Shown here in pieces: positions 61,334-64,000 of a stretch of 64,000 nucleotides of DNA. The DNA comes from Acidaminococcaceae bacterium (GTDB lineage Bacteria; Bacillota; Negativicutes; Acidaminococcales; Acidaminococcaceae). The stretch spans positions 62,001-126,000 of the forward strand of contig CALXRU010000002.1 of assembly GCA_944390935.1 (NCBI GenBank), given 5' to 3'. The notes beneath the pieces are model-generated. The model did no database searches. It saw only the letters and a list, made by a program, of their open reading frames with translations, and was not told the origin of the DNA. The position numbers were made by a program, and so were the translations under genes. The first letter of the stretch is position 1; every line of letters starts with the position of its first letter.

Positions 61334-62443
61334 ATGATTAAAGATTTCAGCACATTACGCAACAGCACCGCTTTTAAAGTGGCTGTGGCGGCATTTATAT
61401 CGTTTATATTTTACCTGTTGGGCAACTTTTTGCTGCCGATACTTTTGGCGGTGGGGCTGGCATTTTTGCTGCACCCCGTTACCAAGTTGTTCGGTAAAAT
61501 CACGCTGGGGCGCGGTACAATCCACCTGTCGCGCGTGGTAACAATTTTAATGGCGTTCATAGCCTTCGGGCTGATTGTATTTTTGGCAGTAACCTACATT
61601 ATTTTGCCGCTGTTCGGGCAGATTAACAATCTTGTCGGCAAAATACCGGATTATACCACCAAAATGGACGCCGCTACCTTTGACTGGCTGCTTGAGGACC
61701 CTTCCAATTACCCGAAGCTGCCGCATAACATCGAAAGCCTTTTTGACTACATCACCAGCTGGCTGATGGGCTTTGTGGCGGCGGTACTGCGCAACCTGTT
61801 AAAATCGACGCTGGATATTATTACTAACCTCGTCGGTTTAATTGTGGTGCCGTTCCTTGCGTTTTACTTTTTAAAAGACTGGCGCGACCTGCGCAGCATG
61901 ATGATTAACTTTTTCAGCTACGAAGCACAGCCGCGCGCAGCGCATATTATCGACGAAATCGGCATTACGTTAAGCAGCTACATTCAGGGGCTGGCGCGTT
62001 TAAGCCTTCTGGCAGGCTTCTGCATTGCCGCCGGTACGGCAATTTTAGGCATTCATTATCCGCTGGTATTCGGTTTACTTGCCATCCTTGCGGAGATGGT
62101 ACCTGTCGTTGGGCCACTTCTGGGTGCTGTGCCTGCGGTGTTCATTGCGTATTCGCAAAGCCCGCAGTCCGCATTTTACGTGGCGCTGTTTTATCTGGTG
62201 TTCTACCAGTTTGACGCTAACTTTTTAATGCCGCGTATTGTCGGCAAAAAAATTGATTTGCACCCGGTAATTTTAATTTTAAGTTTGATTATCGGCGCCA
62301 AGCTGTACGGCATTTTGGGCATGCTGTTTGCCGTGCCGGTGGCGGCGGTGTACCGCGTGCTTTACAAAGAGCTGTGGCACAGCACGGACGAGCTGGAAGA
62401 AGAAACAACGCCCGCGCAGTTTGACGAGCGCGAAGGCAGATAA
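61334..62443 (+). CDS. AI-2E family transporter
   Basis: The 369-residue protein has seven to eight membrane segments, the FYLLGNFLLPILLAVGLAFL opening and the C-terminal LAEMVPVVGPLLGAVPAVFI segment characteristic of the PerM/AI-2E family. Members export AI-2, Na/H or other solutes. The substrate here is unknown. It begins 3 bp after the hydrolase gene, and the unit ends at the terminator following it. Confidence 0.92.
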   Translation: MIKDFSTLRNSTAFKVAVAAFISFIFYLLGNFLLPILLAVGLAFLLHPVTKLFGKITLGRGTIHLSRVVTILMAFIAFGLIVFLAVTYIILPLFGQINNLVGKIPDYTTKMDAATFDWLLEDPSNYPKLPHNIESLFDYITSWLMGFVAAVLRNLLKSTLDIITNLVGLIVVPFLAFYFLKDWRDLRSMMINFFSYEAQPRAAHIIDEIGITLSSYIQGLARLSLLAGFCIAAGTAILGIHYPLVFGLLAILAEMVPVVGPLLGAVPAVFIAYSQSPQSAFYVALFYLVFYQFDANFLMPRIVGKKIDLHPVILILSLIIGAKLYGILGMLFAVPVAAVYRVLYKELWHSTDELEEETTPAQFDEREGR

Positions 62444-62445
62444 AT

Positions 62446-62472
62446 TTACGGCTTTAACGGCCGTATTTTTAT
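62446..62472 (+). terminator. Terminator after the AI-2E family gene
   Basis: TACGGC and GCCGTA form the stem around TTTAACG. A long T-rich run follows. Confidence 0.8.
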
Positions 62473-62508
62473 TTTTTACTTTATTTTTACCCTGTGGCGT
62501 AAATTGTG

Positions 62509-62538
62509 TTGAATAAACAGCCGTTTTTGTGGTACAAT
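62509..62538 (+). promoter_or_regulatory. Promoter of hisS-aspS
   Basis: TTGAAT (62509-62514) and TACAAT (62533-62538) are 18 bp apart with an extended -10 (TGGTACAAT). Confidence 0.7.
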
Positions 62539-62598
62539 TATTAAGTATGTAAATTTATGGATAGATAAAGCCGCAGAAGGCAGTGAGGAGGAATCAGC

Positions 62599-63870
62599 TT
62601 GCTTACTACTGCGCCAAGAGGCACAAAAGATATACTGCCGCAGGAAATAGAAAACTGGCGGTATGTAGAAGCCGTTATGCGCCGTATTTGCGCGCAATAT
62701 GGCTATAAAGAAATAAGAACGCCGGTATTTGAGCATACCGAGCTGTTTAAACGCGGCATTGGCGATACCACCGATGTTGTTGAAAAAGAAATGTATACTT
62801 TTACCGACCGCGGCAACCGCAGCATTACACTGCGCCCGGAAAATACGGCGTCTGCCGTGCGCGCTTTCTGCGAACACAAGCTTTATGCAGAGCCTGCGCC
62901 GACAAAGCTTTATTATATCGGGCCGATGTTCCGCTACGACCGTCCGCAGGCAGGGCGTTACCGCCAGTTCCACCAGTTTGGCATTGAGGCGCTGGGCGTG
63001 GATACACCGGCGATTGACGCCGAGGCAATTTTACTTGCCGTTACCATTTTAAAGGAACTGGGCTTAAAGGATTTGCACTTGAAAATCAATTCCGTGGGCT
63101 GCCCCAAATGCCGCCCGCAGCACAGAGCCAAATTGCAGGATTATTTCCGCCCGCATCTGGAAGAATTGTGCGACGACTGCAAATCGCGCTTTGAGCGCAA
63201 CCCGCTGCGCCTTTTGGACTGCAAAGTACCGCATGACCACGAACTTGCAGCCGGTGCGCCGAGCCTTGGTGACTGCCTGTGCGAAGAATGCCGCGCGCAT
63301 TTTGAAGGCGTAAAAAAACTTTTAACTGCCGCAGGCATTGATTTTGAAGTGGACAACACACTGGTGCGCGGGCTTGATTATTACACCAAAACCGCGTTTG
63401 AAATTCAGTATGTGCCGCTGGGCGCGCAGAGCGCTGTATGCGGCGGCGGACGCTATGACGGCCTTGTTAAGGAAATCGGCGGCCAGGATGTTTCCGGCAT
63501 CGGCTTTGCCATGGGCATGGAACGCATCCTTCTGGCGCTTGAAAGCCAGAACCTTTTGCCGGAGCATAAAGACGGCATCGATGCTTTTATCGTCTGCCCC
63601 AATCAGGATAATTTTGAACTGGCCTTTAAAACCGCTATCGCCTTAAGGCAGGCGGGGCTTAAAACCGAGTTTGACTTTATGGCGCGCAGCATGAAAGCGC
63701 AGATGAAGCAGGCCGGGCGCCTGAACGCCAAATTTGCCGTTATTTTTGGCGACGGCGAACTGGAACGCGGTGCCGTAACCTTAAAGGATATGGCAAACAG
63801 TACACAAACAGAAATTCCTGTTGATGAAATAGTAACAATTTTACAAACAGAGGTGCAAAAGTATGAGTAA
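62599..63870 (+). CDS. hisS: Histidyl-tRNA synthetase
   Basis: HisS charges tRNA-His. The 423-residue class II enzyme has [12 protein letters not shown] at the N-terminus, motif 1 [16 protein letters not shown], motif 2 [19 protein letters not shown], the histidine-binding [13 protein letters not shown] and motif 3 [13 protein letters not shown]. The start is TTG 62599 after GAGGAGG. The leader has no T-box. It overlaps aspS. Confidence 0.97.
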   Translation: MLTTAPRGTKDILPQEIENWRYVEAVMRRICAQYGYKEIRTPVFEHTELFKRGIGDTTDVVEKEMYTFTDRGNRSITLRPENTASAVRAFCEHKLYAEPAPTKLYYIGPMFRYDRPQAGRYRQFHQFGIEALGVDTPAIDAEAILLAVTILKELGLKDLHLKINSVGCPKCRPQHRAKLQDYFRPHLEELCDDCKSRFERNPLRLLDCKVPHDHELAAGAPSLGDCLCEECRAHFEGVKKLLTAAGIDFEVDNTLVRGLDYYTKTAFEIQYVPLGAQSAVCGGGRYDGLVKEIGGQDVSGIGFAMGMERILLALESQNLLPEHKDGIDAFIVCPNQDNFELAFKTAIALRQAGLKTEFDFMARSMKAQMKQAGRLNAKFAVIFGDGELERGAVTLKDMANSTQTEIPVDEIVTILQTEVQKYE

Positions 63871-64000
63871 TTTGAAACGCAATCATTATTGCGGCACGCT
63901 TGCCAAAGCCGACAACGAAAAAGAAGTTGTGCTTTGCGGCTGGGTTGCCAAAAGACGCGACCACGGCGGACTGATTTTTATTGACCTGCGCGACCGCAGC
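63863..64000 (+). CDS. aspS: Aspartyl-tRNA synthetase (3' end cut off)
   Basis: Forty-six residues are visible before the window ends. [19 protein letters not shown] and [20 protein letters not shown] are the start of the OB-fold anticodon domain of bacterial AspS. ATG 63863 overlaps the hisS stop by 8 bp. hisS-aspS is the standard Firmicutes order. Confidence 0.93.
   Translation, partial: MSNLKRNHYCGTLAKADNEKEVVLCGWVAKRRDHGGLIFIDLRDRS

Noticed and set aside
62444..62598. T-box or other riboswitch ahead of hisS
   Set aside because: No GGGTGGAACCGCG-like motif or terminator/antiterminator pair was found; only a promoter and a ribosome-binding site.

Overview
This 64 kb window looks like chromosomal DNA from a Firmicutes-type bacterium. 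Its housekeeping gene order resembles Bacillus/Clostridia: der-plsY; phoH-ybeY-cdd-era-recO with T-box-controlled glyQS; miaB-mutS-mutL-miaA; prmA-rsmE-mtaB; rpsU-yqeY; 6S RNA-tcdA-rarA; recJ-rel; hisS-aspS. GC-balanced housekeeping genes, prfC, phosphatidylserine/phosphatidylethanolamine synthesis and a LapA-like protein would fit a Negativicute. That placement is an inference; no rRNA or diagnostic marker is present. Almost every gene is on the + strand, with many ATGA/TAATG overlaps that suggest operons.

Layout: 1-4.7 kb der, plsY, then the threonine genes (ACT regulator, hom, thrB). 4.7-10.6 kb tRNA-Pro, a zinc-ribbon unknown, prfC, a TagA-like transferase, psd-pssA and a membrane glycosyltransferase. 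10.7-18.7 kb is an AT-rich CRISPR-Cas locus: compact Cas9, Cas1, Cas2, a long Csn2-like protein, a tracrRNA and an array of 36 repeats and 35 spacers. 18.7-29.7 kb RhuM-like protein, tRNA-Leu, hydrolase, cyclophilin, phoH-ybeY-cdd-era, a CBS/CorC membrane protein, recO and T-box-glyQS. 29.8-33 kb is an AT-rich McrBC restriction pair. 33.3-47.8 kb SulP transporter, exonuclease, mismatch repair, tRNA and ribosome modification genes, rpsU and yqeY. 47.9-53.4 kb is a second AT-rich type II locus: Cas9, Cas1, Cas2, 13 repeats and 12 spacers, with a tracrRNA divergent from cas9. 53.4-64 kb 6S RNA, tcdA, rarA, lapA-like, recJ, rel, a metallo-hydrolase, an AI-2E family protein, hisS and the start of aspS.

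The most notable feature is two complete, non-identical type II CRISPR-Cas systems about 30 kb apart. System 1 appears to be II-A with a long Csn2; system 2 appears to be II-C. All nuclease motifs of both Cas9 proteins are visible. The two repeats share 14 of their first 15 bases but differ afterwards. Each locus carries a second anti-repeat-like copy, and array 2 contains a duplicated block of three spacers. With McrBC, there are three AT-rich defence modules inserted between conserved housekeeping operons. Smaller oddities are an era gene whose only well-placed start is AUA, a 148-nt imperfect hairpin between miaA and prmA, and a structured rpsU leader.
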